NCBI RefSeq assembly: GCF_007595705.1
Contig: NZ_NISY01000017.1
Location: forward strand, 44,857 to 108,856
Direction: 5' to 3'
DNA from: Streptomyces sp. SAJ15
Lineage (GTDB): Bacteria > Actinomycetota > Actinomycetes > Streptomycetales > Streptomycetaceae
Length of the DNA: 64,000 nt
Shown here: in pieces, positions 1-8,913 of the stretch
Position numbering within the stretch: the first letter of the stretch is position 1
Layout: the number at the start of each line of letters is the position of its first letter
The notes under the pieces: model-generated
Told to the model about the DNA's origin: nothing
Database searches by the model: none
The model's input: the letters and a program-made list of their open reading frames with translations, nothing else
Made by a program: the position numbers and the translations under genes

Positions 1-1183
1 TGGGGGTGGCGGCGGGCACGGGGCGACCGTTGCCGTCGTCGGTGACCTCCACGGTGACGGCGTCGGCGGAACAGCACACCCGGACCTCGGCGCGGGCGCC
101 GGCGGGGGCGTGGCCGAGGGTGTTGGTGAGCGCCTCCTGGACGAGGCGGTAGACGGTGAGCTGCGCGGCGGCGGGGACGGCGGCGGCGTCGCCCGTCAGC
201 CGAAGCCGGGTGGGCAGCCCGGCGGCCCGCACCCGGCGCAGCAGGTCGTCGAGTCGGGCGAGCCCGGGTGCCGGGTGGCGCGACGCCTCCGGCTCGTCGG
301 CGCGCAGCACACCGAGGAAGCGACGCATGTCGGTGAGCGCCCGCCGGCCGGTGTCGGCGATCTGCCGCACGGCGACGGTGACCCGGTCGGGGGCGTGCGA
401 CCGCGCGAGGCCCACGGCCGTGTCCCGGTCGGGGGTGGCGGGGTCGGGGGTGGCGGGATCGGGGGTGGCCCGGTCCGAGGTGGCCCGGTCGGGGGTAGGC
501 CGGTCGGGGGTGCGGGGCCGCGCGACGTCGACGGCGTCGGCGAGGGCGACCATCACCGACAGACTGTGGCTCACCACGTCGTGCAGCTCGCGGGCGATGC
601 GGGCACGTTCGTCGGCCACGGCGAGCCGGGCCCGCTGGTCGCGTTCCCGCTCCAGCCTGACCGCCCGGTCCTCCAGGGTGGCGAGGTAGGCGCGCCGGGT
701 GCGGGTGTGCGCCCCGGCCAGCCCGGCGGCCAGCGCCAGGGCGGTCAGCCCGACCAACGAGCCGAGATACCGCCCGTCGGAGGACCAGCGCACGGACGCC
801 AACACGATCCCCGTCTCGAGCACGGCGCCGGCCAACAGCGCGCGCCGGGGTTCGCAGCGGGCGGCCACCGTGTACAGGGCGATGAGCAGCGCGACGTCGG
901 CGGGCAGTCGGAGATCGGCGAGCCACTGCGCGTAGGCCGCCGCGGCGATCAGGGTGAACGCCGTCAGCGGTGCACGGCGCCGGATCAGCAGCGGCAGCAC
1001 CAGCGCCGCCTGGAGCGCGAGTTGCCGCGCCTGGTCGGCCGGGTCATGGCGCGCGAGGAAGGCGGCGGGAACGTAGAGCGCGACGACCAGCAGCCCGTCC
1101 ACCGCCATGGGCGGGAGCCGGGCGCGGGCCCAGGGCGGACGGAACGGCGGGCGCCGCACGGCGGGCGCGTGGGCTTCGGTCAT
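1..1183 (-). CDS. Two-component sensor histidine kinase (HisKA_3 type), 3' end beyond window
   Basis: Membrane sensor kinase that should autophosphorylate on His and pass phosphate to a NarL-type regulator. The ATG is at 1183 and the frame runs open off the left edge, so the C-terminus is missing. The N-terminus holds several hydrophobic segments. A coiled stretch rich in Arg/Glu then leads to the H-box RIARELHDVVSHSLSVMV near 540-600, and ADTGRRALTDMRRFLGVLR is the usual second DHp helix. The start of the ATPase domain (LVQEALTNTLGHA) is visible. Between the two DHp helices lies a low-complexity insert of Thr-Pro-Asp-Arg/Pro-Ala repeats encoded by 15-bp units at about 428-515, which relatives lack. 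No cognate regulator lies inside the window; it may be further left. The family is certain; the stimulus is unknown. Confidence 0.9.
   Translation of the reverse strand, partial: MTEAHAPAVRRPPFRPPWARARLPPMAVDGLLVVALYVPAAFLARHDPADQARQLALQAALVLPLLIRRRAPLTAFTLIAAAAYAQWLADLRLPADVALLIALYTVAARCEPRRALLAGAVLETGIVLASVRWSSDGRYLGSLVGLTALALAAGLAGAHTRTRRAYLATLEDRAVRLERERDQRARLAVADERARIARELHDVVSHSLSVMVALADAVDVARPRTPDRPTPDRATSDRATPDPATPDPATPDRDTAVGLARSHAPDRVTVAVRQIADTGRRALTDMRRFLGVLRADEPEASRHPAPGLARLDDLLRRVRAAGLPTRLRLTGDAAAVPAAAQLTVYRLVQEALTNTLGHAPAGARAEVRVCCSADAVTVEVTDDGNGRPVPAATP
428..515 (-). repeat. In-frame 15-bp repeats in sensor kinase
   Basis: About six degenerate 15-bp units encode TPDRA/TPDPA/TSDRA pentapeptides between the phospho-acceptor helix and the second DHp helix of the kinase. 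The unit length keeps the frame. Confidence 0.8.
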
Positions 1184-1830
1184 GACGTGTCTTCCTCGGG
1201 CCGGCGGCGGGTCGGCCGATACCCCGTTGCCGGCGCCGCGGACTGTCGTATGACGACCAGTCTGGGGTCCTGATCGACCCGGAACATGCGCCGCTCGACG
1301 GAACTCCCGAGCGGCCGGAGTGCACCCCCAGGTGGATGCCGTCCACCCGAAGCCGTACCCGCCGGGACGGCGGTATCGGCCCGCGGTATGGCCGGCGCCC
1401 CACGCGACACCCGCGGCCGGGCCAGCCCGGGGCACGCCCGGCCATCACCCGCCAACGCCACGAGGCCGGCGCGGATCCGGCTGGCGACGCACCCGACAGG
1501 ACGGCGGCGCGGCCCGGAGCTCGCCCGGCTACACCCCCGACGGGACGGCGGCGCAGCCCGGAGCTCGCCCGGCCACACACCCGACAACACGACCGGGCCG
1601 GCCCGCGCGGCAACCGGTGTCCATCGCGACCGGGCGACCGCAGCCGCCCGGGGCACCGTCGGCCGCCACCCACCCGCCAACGCGACCGGGTCGGCCAGGA
1701 CGACGCGGCGGCCCGGAGGAGGGCCGGCGGGGGTGCGACCGGGGGTGGACGGGCGGTCATGCCGAGAGCTGACACGCGCGCCACCGACGGCCGATGTGCC
1801 GGGCAGCGGTCGGCTCCTAGCGTCGTCGGC
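1184..1830. other. 647-bp gap without a supported gene
   Basis: The gap lies between the divergent sensor kinase and hydrolase genes. Open frames here are Pro/Arg/Gly-rich and show no family motif. At 1241-1263 there is an imperfect inverted repeat (GACTGTCGT, then ACGACCAGTC) that could be an operator for the kinase gene. At 1493-1580 two 44-bp direct repeats occur. Confidence 0.6.
1493..1580. repeat. Two 44-bp direct repeats
   Basis: CCCGAC begins units at 1493 and 1537, and a third partial unit begins at 1581. Both full units share GGCCCGGAGCTCGCCCGGC with one or two changes. No coding role is seen. Confidence 0.8.
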
Positions 1831-3069
1831 ATGCCCAGGACTTCCATGACTCCAGTCGTCACCCTGCTCTCCCTCGCCCTCGCGCTGCCCGCCGCGGCCC
1901 CGGCGTACGCGTCCCCTCCTTCCGTCGGAGCCACGGCCTCGGTCGGCGCGGACACCCGCGGGGACCGCGACGTCCGCCTCCAACTGCCGCGCCCGACCGG
2001 GCCGTACGCCGTCGGCCGCGACACCCTCCACCTCGTCGACCGCGACCGCCGGGACCCGTGGGTGCCGACGGCGGGCTCCCGCGAGCTGATGGTCGGCATG
2101 TTCTACCCCGCGCTGCCCGGCGGCGGGCGACCGGCGCGTTACGCCACGGTGGACGAGGCCCGGCTGCTCCTCGAGGCGTACGGGCTGGACGGCGTCTTCC
2201 CACCGGAGACGCTCAGCGCCACGGCCACGCACGGCCGCTTCGACGCGCGACCCGCCCGCGGCCGCCATCCGCTGGTGGTGCTCTCCCCCGGTTGGGGAGC
2301 CTCCGCCTACACCCTCACCGGCCTGGCCGAGGACCTCGCCAGCCGTGGCTATGTGGTCGCCGCGGTGGACCACGCGTACGAGTCCGTGGGCAGCGCCTTC
2401 CCCGACGGCCGGACGCTGACCTGCGTCGCCTGCGACGCGGCGCGGACCGAGGAGGACATGGTGGCGGCCACCGCCGGGCGGGGCGAGGACGTGTCCTTCG
2501 TCCTGGACCGGCTCACCGGCCCCCGCCCGACCTGGCGGCACGCCCGGCTGATCGACCGCAACCGGATCGGGATGGCCGGCCACTCGCTCGGCGGGGCGAG
2601 CGCGGCGGCGACGATGACGGGCGACCGTCGGGTCCGCGCGGGCGTCAACGCCGACGGGGCCTTCCACGACGGTGTTCCCGTCGACGGCCTCGACGGCAGG
2701 CCGTTCATGATGTTCGGCACGGACGACGAGACGCACCGTCCGGGCGGCCGGGACCGGAGCTGGGACGAGGCGTGGGACCGGCTGGACGGTTGGCGCCGCT
2801 GGCTGACCGTGTCCGGGACCGACCACTTCGGCTTCACCGACATCCCCGTGCTCCAGGAGGAGCTCGGCCGGTCCGGCGCGGAGCCGCCGTTGTCCGGCGC
2901 GCGGCCGGCCCGTTCCGAGACGCAACCGCGGCTGTCCGGCCGGCGGGCGATGGAGCTGACCCGCCGCTACGTGGCGGCCTTCTTCGACCTCCATCTGCGG
3001 CACCGACCCCAGCCGCTGCTGGACGGGCCGACCTCGACGGAGCCGGAGGTGAGGTTCAACAACCCGTGA
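1831..3069 (+). CDS. Secreted alpha/beta-hydrolase, PAF-acetylhydrolase-like lipase/esterase
   Basis: Extracellular serine esterase of 412 aa, probably hydrolysing a short-chain or lipid ester. The ATG at 1831 is chosen because it opens on a signal peptide (hydrophobic core VVTLLSLALALPAAAPAYA); upstream codons in frame are spurious. The mature part starts with the sequence QLPRPTGPYAVG...LHLVDRDRRDPW typical of this group. The catalytic triad is visible: Ser252 in GHSLGG, Asp298 or Asp299 in FGTDD and His332 in TDHFGF. It shares domain order and N-terminal signature with the protein at 13403, so the two are paralogues. It stands alone between a divergent kinase and the downstream SAP gene. 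The substrate cannot be read from sequence. Confidence 0.85.
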   Translation: MPRTSMTPVVTLLSLALALPAAAPAYASPPSVGATASVGADTRGDRDVRLQLPRPTGPYAVGRDTLHLVDRDRRDPWVPTAGSRELMVGMFYPALPGGGRPARYATVDEARLLLEAYGLDGVFPPETLSATATHGRFDARPARGRHPLVVLSPGWGASAYTLTGLAEDLASRGYVVAAVDHAYESVGSAFPDGRTLTCVACDAARTEEDMVAATAGRGEDVSFVLDRLTGPRPTWRHARLIDRNRIGMAGHSLGGASAAATMTGDRRVRAGVNADGAFHDGVPVDGLDGRPFMMFGTDDETHRPGGRDRSWDEAWDRLDGWRRWLTVSGTDHFGFTDIPVLQEELGRSGAEPPLSGARPARSETQPRLSGRRAMELTRRYVAAFFDLHLRHRPQPLLDGPTSTEPEVRFNNP

Positions 3070-3113
3070 GGTCCACCGTGGCGGCGGGGGCCGAAGTGAG
3101 GGAGGATGCCTGA

Positions 3114-3794
3114 GTGAACACCAGTGCGAATCCGAGCGTGGCGGAACCGGTGCCGACCCGGGCCGGTGGACCGTCCGCCCACCCGGCGGGACACCCCGAC
3201 CTCGTCGCCCCGCCCCCGGTCGAGCGGCGCCCGCCGCTCACGGCGCGGCTCAGCGGCGCCGAGCTGCGGCGCTGGTACTGGACCCTTCACGAACTCACCA
3301 CGCTCGCCCGCACCATGGGCGTCCCCACCAGCGGGGGAAAGCAGGCCCTGACCGCGCGGCTGGCGGCCGCCCTAGACGGGGCACCCGCACCCGCGGAGCC
3401 CCGCCCGGCGCGCCGCCGCGGCGGCCGGTCCGCGGCCCAGCTCACGGCGCCCGTCGACGGGGACACCCGACTGCCGGAGGGGCAGCGGTGCAGCCAGGTG
3501 CTCCGCGCGTACTTCCGCGCCGAGCTCGGCCCCGGCTTCCACTTCGACCGCCATATGCGGGCGTTCATCGCGGAGAACCCCGGGCGCACCCTCGCGGAGG
3601 CCGTACAGCACTGGCACGACACCCGCGAGGAGGCCGCCCGACCGCAGGAGATCGGCCCGCAGTTCGAGCTGAACCGCTTCCTGCGCGACTGGCACGGGCG
3701 GCACCCCGACGGCTCCCGCGCCGAGGCCATGGCGGCCTGGCGCGCGCACCGCGCCCGTCCCACCGGGCCACCGGGCCACGACCGGGAGCCGTGA
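3114..3794 (+). CDS. SAP-domain protein with DUF6434-like C-terminus
   Basis: Putative nucleic-acid-binding protein of 226 aa starting at GTG 3114, 44 bp after the hydrolase. Residues about 40-90 read as a SAP helix-extended-helix module (LSGAELRRWYWTLHELTTLARTMGVPTSGGKQALTARL), which in other proteins contacts DNA or RNA. After a basic linker (ARRRGGRS), residues about 120-215 (CSQVLRAYFRAELGPGFHFDRHMRAFI, then RFLRDWHGRHPDGSRAEAMAAW) match the DUF6434/SAP-C arrangement found in many bacteria. There is no signal peptide or membrane segment. The function is unknown; cytoplasmic nucleic-acid contact is an inference. Confidence 0.75.
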   Translation: MNTSANPSVAEPVPTRAGGPSAHPAGHPDLVAPPPVERRPPLTARLSGAELRRWYWTLHELTTLARTMGVPTSGGKQALTARLAAALDGAPAPAEPRPARRRGGRSAAQLTAPVDGDTRLPEGQRCSQVLRAYFRAELGPGFHFDRHMRAFIAENPGRTLAEAVQHWHDTREEAARPQEIGPQFELNRFLRDWHGRHPDGSRAEAMAAWRAHRARPTGPPGHDREP

Positions 3795-3811
3795 GGCCGC
3801 GGTCGGGTCGC

Positions 3812-4933
3812 TCACTCCGTGACGCCGAGGCGCGCACCGTCGGCCCCGGCGCCGGCGCCGGGGCCGACGCCGTCCATCGGGGCGCCGCCCGGTCCACCGC
3901 CGGGGACGCTGTAGAACTGCCGCGCCCAGCGCCGGTACTTCATGATCGGCCCATCTCCCGCCGCGAGCCTCGGGCGCTCCAGATAGGTCTTGTGCTCCCA
4001 GATGGGGAAGTCGTCGCCCATGTCGTGCCAGGCCGCCCAGGCGAGTGGGCGCAGGGCCAGCGCGGCCAGGGCACGGTCGGCCCGGCCGCCCCGGGCGGTG
4101 GTGAACCGCGCGGTGGTGCTCATGCGCATCTCGACGCGGACCGGGTCGATCGGGGTGGGGCACAGCCGGACCCGCATCCGGAGGCCGGGCCGCTCGCTCT
4201 CGACCTCCGAGTAGATCGCACCGAGCCCCTCGACGACCGTCCGCACCAGCGGCGCGGTCGAGGAGACCAGGGCCGAACGGCGGCCGGCGCCCGCGTGGAT
4301 GCGGAACGTCGTCTCCATGCGGGCGCCGTCGAACCGCGGCTCCTCCACGACCTCCGCGGTCGTGCCGTGCACGGGGGAGAAGTGCCCGAAGTCGACGATG
4401 TTCTCGACCACGTCCTGCGGGTGCTCCACCAGCGTGCGCCGGGTGCGGTACGGCCGGGGAAAGTCGGCGGGCGGCGCCGGCTCGATCTCCCAGGTGGGCG
4501 CGGCGCCCAGGGCGTGCCACCAGACGAAGACCAGGCCGTCGACCTCCCGGCACTCCAGCGTCGACAGTCGGGCCTTGGGCGCGGCGGTGCCGTAGCCGGT
4601 CCGGACACAGCTCCCTTCCGGGTCGAACTGGAAGTGGTGGAAGGGGCAGACGAGATTCTCCCCGCGGACCGTCCCGCCGTAGCCGAGATGCGCTCCCAGG
4701 TGGGGGCAGAAGGGACGGACCGCGCGCACCCGCCCGCTCCTCGTGCGGTAGAGCACCACGTCCTCGCCCATCAGCCGCCGGGTCACCACGCCGCCGGGTC
4801 TCACCTCGGTGGTGGCGGCCAGCGCGAACCAGCCGTCCGGGTAGGGCAGGCGCGGTGTCCGTTGCGCGGTCGACAGCTCCGACGGCCCGCGTCGCCGGCC
4901 CGACCGCCGCGATGTCCATGAGCTCCACGTCAT
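3812..4933 (-). CDS. Rieske non-haem iron oxygenase, KshA/ring-hydroxylating alpha subunit type
   Basis: Oxygenase component of 373 aa. The Rieske [2Fe-2S] ligands are plain: CPHLGAH followed 18 residues later by CPFHHF. The mononuclear iron site follows as ENIVDFGHFSPVH (Asp, His, His). Such proteins hydroxylate ring substrates and need a reductase, which is not encoded nearby. The start is set at ATG 4933, but the first 28 codons are lower in third-position GC than the rest. The +1 frame there reads more naturally (VELMDIAAVGPATRAVG), so a frameshift near 4880 or a different start is possible. The C-terminus is Gly/Pro-rich. It converges with the SAP gene, 17 bp apart. Steroid-like substrates are only a family-level guess. 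Confidence 0.85.
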   Translation of the reverse strand: MTWSSWTSRRSGRRRGPSELSTAQRTPRLPYPDGWFALAATTEVRPGGVVTRRLMGEDVVLYRTRSGRVRAVRPFCPHLGAHLGYGGTVRGENLVCPFHHFQFDPEGSCVRTGYGTAAPKARLSTLECREVDGLVFVWWHALGAAPTWEIEPAPPADFPRPYRTRRTLVEHPQDVVENIVDFGHFSPVHGTTAEVVEEPRFDGARMETTFRIHAGAGRRSALVSSTAPLVRTVVEGLGAIYSEVESERPGLRMRVRLCPTPIDPVRVEMRMSTTARFTTARGGRADRALAALALRPLAWAAWHDMGDDFPIWEHKTYLERPRLAAGDGPIMKYRRWARQFYSVPGGGPGGAPMDGVGPGAGAGADGARLGVTE

Positions 4934-5193
4934 AGCGCACCTTTCGTCCCGTTCCGGATCCGCCCGCCCACCCTGGCAGATCGCGTTCCCCCCGTACACG
5001 GTGCCGCTCGGCCACCCGGCGCATACGGTCAGGTGGGCACGGCGCGCATCCGCCGCGCACTCCCGCGACGGGCGCCGGGACCGCGCGACGGCGGCCCGAT
5101 GCCCACCGGATTGCTGCGGCGGCGGCCCGGGGTGGGGGATCATGTGGGGCGTCCGACGGGGCAGTTGGCGGAGACAGCCGAGGGGATGGTGCC

Positions 5194-7809
5194 GTGGCCG
5201 GGGGGTTCGCAGAGCTGACGCCGGAGGACCCGCAGCGAGTGGGTCCGTTCCGCATCGTGGCGCGGCTCGGCTCGGGTGGCATGGGCCGGGTCTACCTGGG
5301 GCGGTCACGCGGCGGACGGCCGGTGGCGGTGAAGGTCGTGCGCCCGGAGCTGGCCGAGGACGAGGAGTTCCGGCGCCGGTTCGCCCGGGAGGTCGCGGCG
5401 GCGCGCCAGGTCAACGGCGTCTTCACCGCGGGCGTCGTCGACGCCGACCCCGACGGCTCTCCCGCCTGGCTCGCCACCGCCTATGTACGGGGCGTGTCGC
5501 TGGACGCCGCGGTCGCGGAGCACGGGGCCTTCCCGGAGGCGTCGGTGCTCACCCTGGGGGCGGGGCTCGTCGAGGCGCTGGAGGCCATCCACGCGGTCGG
5601 AGTGGTCCACCGGGATCTGAAGCCCTCCAACGTGCTGCTGGCCGCGGACGGGCCCCGGGTGATCGACTTCGGAATCTCGGTGGTCAACGAGGTGTCCTCG
5701 GTGACCCGAACCGGAATGATGGTGGGAACCCCGGGCTTCATGTCCCCGGAGCAGCTGACGGGCCGACCGGTCGGCGCGCCCAGCGACGTCTTCTCGCTGG
5801 GCGCGGTGCTGGTGTTCGCCGCCACCGGCGTGGGCCCCTTCGGGGTCGGCTCGACCCACGGCGTGTTGTTCCGCACCGTCTACGAGGAGCCGGATCTCTC
5901 CGCGCTGCCGGCCGGGTTGGTCGAGGTGACACGGCGCTGCCTGACCAAGGACCCGGCGGGCCGGCCCGGCGTGGACGCCCTGATGGACGAGTTCGCGCGG
6001 CGCGTCGGTGACGGACGCGACGTCGCGGAGCTGCTGTCCGACGGCGGCTGGCTCCCCCGGGCCGTCGCGCACACTCTCACCCGTACGCCGACCCCCTCGT
6101 CGCTGACGGCCGAGCGGCTTGAGACGCCGGCCCGGGAGCCGGACGCCGCTCCTCCACCTTCTGCCGCGCCTCCAGCCGAGGACATCGCACCTCCGCCCGG
6201 GGACGCACCGCCTCCGCGCAGGGACGCCACGCTTCCGCACAGGGACGCCACGCTTCCGCCTGGGGACGCCACACCTCCACCCGAGGACGCCACACCTCCA
6301 CCCGAGGACGCCACGCCTCCGCCACCCGACACCGCTGCGCCGCCCGGCGTGAACGCCGCCCCGTTCCCGGCGTTCGGCCCGCCCGTGCCGCTGCCGGCGG
6401 GCACGCCGGGCATCCCGTCGTCGGCTCCGCGGCCCACGGTGATCAGCCTCCCCGAGCCGTCCCGTCCGGGGCCGGCGCGGCCCCGGACGGTCGCCAGGCG
6501 CGTGCTGACACCGCTCGGCGCACTCGTCACGGTGGCGGCGATCTCGGTGGCGATCGTGTGGAGCGGGCGCGGCGGGGGTTCCGGCTCTTCGGGCCTGCCC
6601 ACTCCCCCGACCCGGCAGACCGGGGACTCCGGCAAGGAGGCGAGCCAGGGTGCCGGCACCGGTACCGGCACCGGCACCGGGAAGCGGACGACGACCGTCA
6701 CCATCGGGGTCAGCGTGCCGCTGACCGGGGATCTGGCCTCCCTGGGGCAGGGCATCAGGAACTCCGTGGACCTGGCGGTCAAGCAGGCCAACAGGACCAA
6801 GTCGGTCCCGGGCGTCACCTTCGCGGTGAAGGCGCTCGACGACAAGGCGCAGCCGTCGACCGGACAGCGGAACGCCACCGAGCTGGTGGCCGACGAGCGG
6901 GTGGTGGGGGTCGTCGGACCCCTGAACTCCAGCGTGGCCCAGTCCTCGCAGCCGGTGTTCGGCCAGGCGAACCTGGCCCAGGTCTCTCCGGCGACCACCA
7001 ACCCCGTGCTGACGCAGGGCGAGGGGTGGGACAAGGGCACCAAGAAACGTCCGTACGCCTCGTTCTTCCGCACGGTGACCACGGACGACCACCAGGGTTC
7101 CTACGCGGCGCGGTATCTGCACCGGGAGCTCGACCGACCCAAGGTCTTCCTGATCGACAACGGGATGACGTACGGCGCCGGGCTGGTGAAGACCTTCGAA
7201 GAGCGGTTCACCCGGCTCGGCGGCGACATCGTGGGCCGGGGGCGGGTCACCCCGGGCGACCGGGACTTCGCCGAGCTGGTGGCCAAGGTGAAGGGGTCCG
7301 GGGCCGAGGCCGTCTACTACGGCGGCGAGTACCCCGAGGCGGGCCCGCTGTCCCAGCAGCTCAAGAAGGCCGGCTTCGACAAGCCGCTGGTGGGCGGGGA
7401 CGGCATCTACGACGACAGCTACATCAGGCTCGCCGGCTCCGGCGCCGACGGCGACCTCGGCACCATCGTCGGCGTCCCGGCTGAACGGCTCGACACGGCC
7501 CGCTCGTTCGTCCGGATGTACCAGGCGGCCGACTACGAGGTCCCCTACGGCGCCTACGGCGGGTACGCGTACGACGCGACCTGGGCGATCATCCAGGCCG
7601 TCAAGGCGGTCTCCGAGGACCACCGGGGCCGGCTGCCGGCCAAGCCCCGGCCGCAGGTGGTCAAGGCGCTCCAGGACGTCTCCTTCTTCGGGGTCACCGG
7701 GGACGTCGCCTTCGACGCCTACGGCGACACCACCGACCGTCGCATCTCCGTGAGCAGGGTCGAGGACGGAGAGTGGACCCTCGTGGACAGCGGCAGGGAC
7801 GAGGACTGA
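5194..7809 (+). CDS. Transmembrane Ser/Thr protein kinase fused to an ABC-type substrate-binding receptor
   Basis: Single-pass receptor kinase of 871 aa from GTG 5194. Residues 17-280 form a Hanks kinase domain: P-loop GSGGMGRVYLG, Lys47 in VAVKVV, HRDLKPSN with catalytic Asp141, DFG Asp158 and MSPEQL. Residues about 300-430 are a Pro/Ala-rich cytoplasmic linker with repeats of PPEDATP/RDATLP type. One membrane helix follows at about 436-455 and a Gly-Thr spacer (GTGTGTGTGK) outside. From about residue 503 comes a type I periplasmic-binding fold (TIGVSVPLTGDLASLGQGI, to the end) of the branched-chain amino acid receptor family. The layout implies an outside ligand controlling an inside kinase. 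PASTA repeats are absent. This architecture occurs in other streptomycetes; ligand and targets are unknown. Confidence 0.92.
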   Translation: MAGGFAELTPEDPQRVGPFRIVARLGSGGMGRVYLGRSRGGRPVAVKVVRPELAEDEEFRRRFAREVAAARQVNGVFTAGVVDADPDGSPAWLATAYVRGVSLDAAVAEHGAFPEASVLTLGAGLVEALEAIHAVGVVHRDLKPSNVLLAADGPRVIDFGISVVNEVSSVTRTGMMVGTPGFMSPEQLTGRPVGAPSDVFSLGAVLVFAATGVGPFGVGSTHGVLFRTVYEEPDLSALPAGLVEVTRRCLTKDPAGRPGVDALMDEFARRVGDGRDVAELLSDGGWLPRAVAHTLTRTPTPSSLTAERLETPAREPDAAPPPSAAPPAEDIAPPPGDAPPPRRDATLPHRDATLPPGDATPPPEDATPPPEDATPPPPDTAAPPGVNAAPFPAFGPPVPLPAGTPGIPSSAPRPTVISLPEPSRPGPARPRTVARRVLTPLGALVTVAAISVAIVWSGRGGGSGSSGLPTPPTRQTGDSGKEASQGAGTGTGTGTGKRTTTVTIGVSVPLTGDLASLGQGIRNSVDLAVKQANRTKSVPGVTFAVKALDDKAQPSTGQRNATELVADERVVGVVGPLNSSVAQSSQPVFGQANLAQVSPATTNPVLTQGEGWDKGTKKRPYASFFRTVTTDDHQGSYAARYLHRELDRPKVFLIDNGMTYGAGLVKTFEERFTRLGGDIVGRGRVTPGDRDFAELVAKVKGSGAEAVYYGGEYPEAGPLSQQLKKAGFDKPLVGGDGIYDDSYIRLAGSGADGDLGTIVGVPAERLDTARSFVRMYQAADYEVPYGAYGGYAYDATWAIIQAVKAVSEDHRGRLPAKPRPQVVKALQDVSFFGVTGDVAFDAYGDTTDRRISVSRVEDGEWTLVDSGRDED

Positions 7810-7817
7810 GCCCGTAG

Positions 7818-7836
7818 CCCGCCCCGCCGTGGCGGG
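7818..7836 (+). terminator. Possible terminator after kinase gene
   Basis: CCCGCC (7818-7823) can pair with GGCGGG (7831-7836), and a nested CCGCC/GGCGG is also possible. It is followed by GTTGCCCCC rather than a T run. It lies 9 bp after the stop of the kinase gene. Confidence 0.4.
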
Positions 7837-8125
7837 TTGCCCCCTTCCCCCCCGTCGCCGCCGGGACGACGGGACGGCGGGACGCCCCGGAAGGCGATCG
7901 ACAGCGGAACGGGGTCGAAGGCGAGACGGGTCAGCGCGTCAGGCGCGCTCGCCCGGCCTCGCCGGCGTGGCCCTGCGGGAGGAGCGATGGCGTCCGGCAT
8001 GGCCAGTCGACGCCACCGGCGGCGCCGGGCTGTGAGCGCCGCCCGGGTCCCGGGGGCGCTTCGCGTCCCGCGCCCGGACGAGCGGCGCCGTCGCCCCGCG
8101 GCCGGCGGCGGGGACGGCCGCCTGC

Positions 8126-8261
8126 CGGGCGGCCACGGGCAGCGGCACAGGCGCCGCGACGGGCGGCCATGGGCAGCGGCCCAGCCACCGGGACGGGCGG
8201 CCACGGGCAGCGGCCCAGCCACCGGGACCGGCGGCCATGGGCAGTGGCACAGCCGCTGGGC
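8126..8261. repeat. Four tandem 34-bp units
   Basis: Units start at 8126, 8160, 8194 and 8228 and share CGGGCGGCCACGGGCAGCGG with few changes; the middle two are almost identical. The length is not a multiple of three and no gene is in frame. Confidence 0.85.
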
Positions 8262-8346
8262 CGAGCAGCCCGTTTGCGGAGTGGGTCGCACCGCGTGAGA
8301 CTGGAGGCCCGCGCCGGAGTCGCGCTGTGCGAGGACGGAGAGCGAC

Positions 8347-8901
8347 ATGCGGATCGCGTTCCTGGTGGCGCCCCAGGGCGTCGAGCAGATCGAGTTGACC
8401 GACCCCTGGCAGGCGGTGCTCGACGCGTCTCACACCCCGAAGCTGGTCTCCACCAAGCCGGGCCACATCCAGGCGTTCCACCACCTGGACAAGGCCGACA
8501 CCTTCGTCGTCGACGAGGACCTCGACCACGCGCGGGCCGAGGACTTCGACGCCCTGATCCTGCCCGGCGGCGTGGCCAACCCGGACTTCCTGCGGCTCGA
8601 CACCCGGGCGGTGGAGTTCGCCAAGGGCTTCTTCGCGGCGGGCAGGCCGGTGGCCGCCATCTGCCACGCCCCCTGGCTGCTGGTCGAGGCCGATGTGGTG
8701 CGCGGCCGGACGCTCACCTCCTGGCCCAGTGTGCGCACCGACATCCGCAACGCCGGCGGCACCTGGGTGGACGAGCGGGTCGTGGTCTGCACGGACGGAC
8801 CCAACACGCTGATCACCAGCCGGCGTCCCGGCGATCTGAAGCCGTTCTGTGCGGCCTTCGGCGAGGAGTTCGCCAAGGACGCCCGGGAGCAGGAGGGCTG
8901 A
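8347..8901 (+). CDS. DJ-1/PfpI family protein (class I glutamine amidotransferase-like)
   Basis: Cytoplasmic protein of 184 aa of the PfpI/YhbO group, whose members act as proteases, glyoxalases or deglycases on glycated molecules. The nucleophile elbow is AAICHAPW with Cys106 followed by His107, and the acid of the usual triad precedes it (GVEQIEL near residue 15). ILPGGVANPDFLR marks the core fold. ATG 8347 is preceded by GGAGAG at good spacing. It stands alone, with the MFS gene converging 12 bp downstream. The exact reaction cannot be chosen from sequence. Confidence 0.88.
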   Translation: MRIAFLVAPQGVEQIELTDPWQAVLDASHTPKLVSTKPGHIQAFHHLDKADTFVVDEDLDHARAEDFDALILPGGVANPDFLRLDTRAVEFAKGFFAAGRPVAAICHAPWLLVEADVVRGRTLTSWPSVRTDIRNAGGTWVDERVVVCTDGPNTLITSRRPGDLKPFCAAFGEEFAKDAREQEG

Positions 8902-8913
8902 GCGCCTGCCGCC

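Larger units (their letters stand above)
7810..8346. other. 537-bp gap with minisatellite, no supported gene
   Basis: The gap lies between the kinase fusion and the DJ-1 gene. Small Arg/Gly-rich open frames show no motif. The 3' half is a tandem array at 8126-8261. The last ~80 bp should hold the promoter and ribosome site (GAGGACGGAGAG just before the ATG) of the downstream gene. Confidence 0.6.

Noticed and set aside
1336..1830. N-terminal extension of the first hydrolase
   Set aside because: Arg/Pro-rich and repeat-derived; the signal peptide begins at 1831.
8126..8261. CRISPR-like array
   Set aside because: Tandem units with no unique spacers; same for the arrays at 33250 and 44128.
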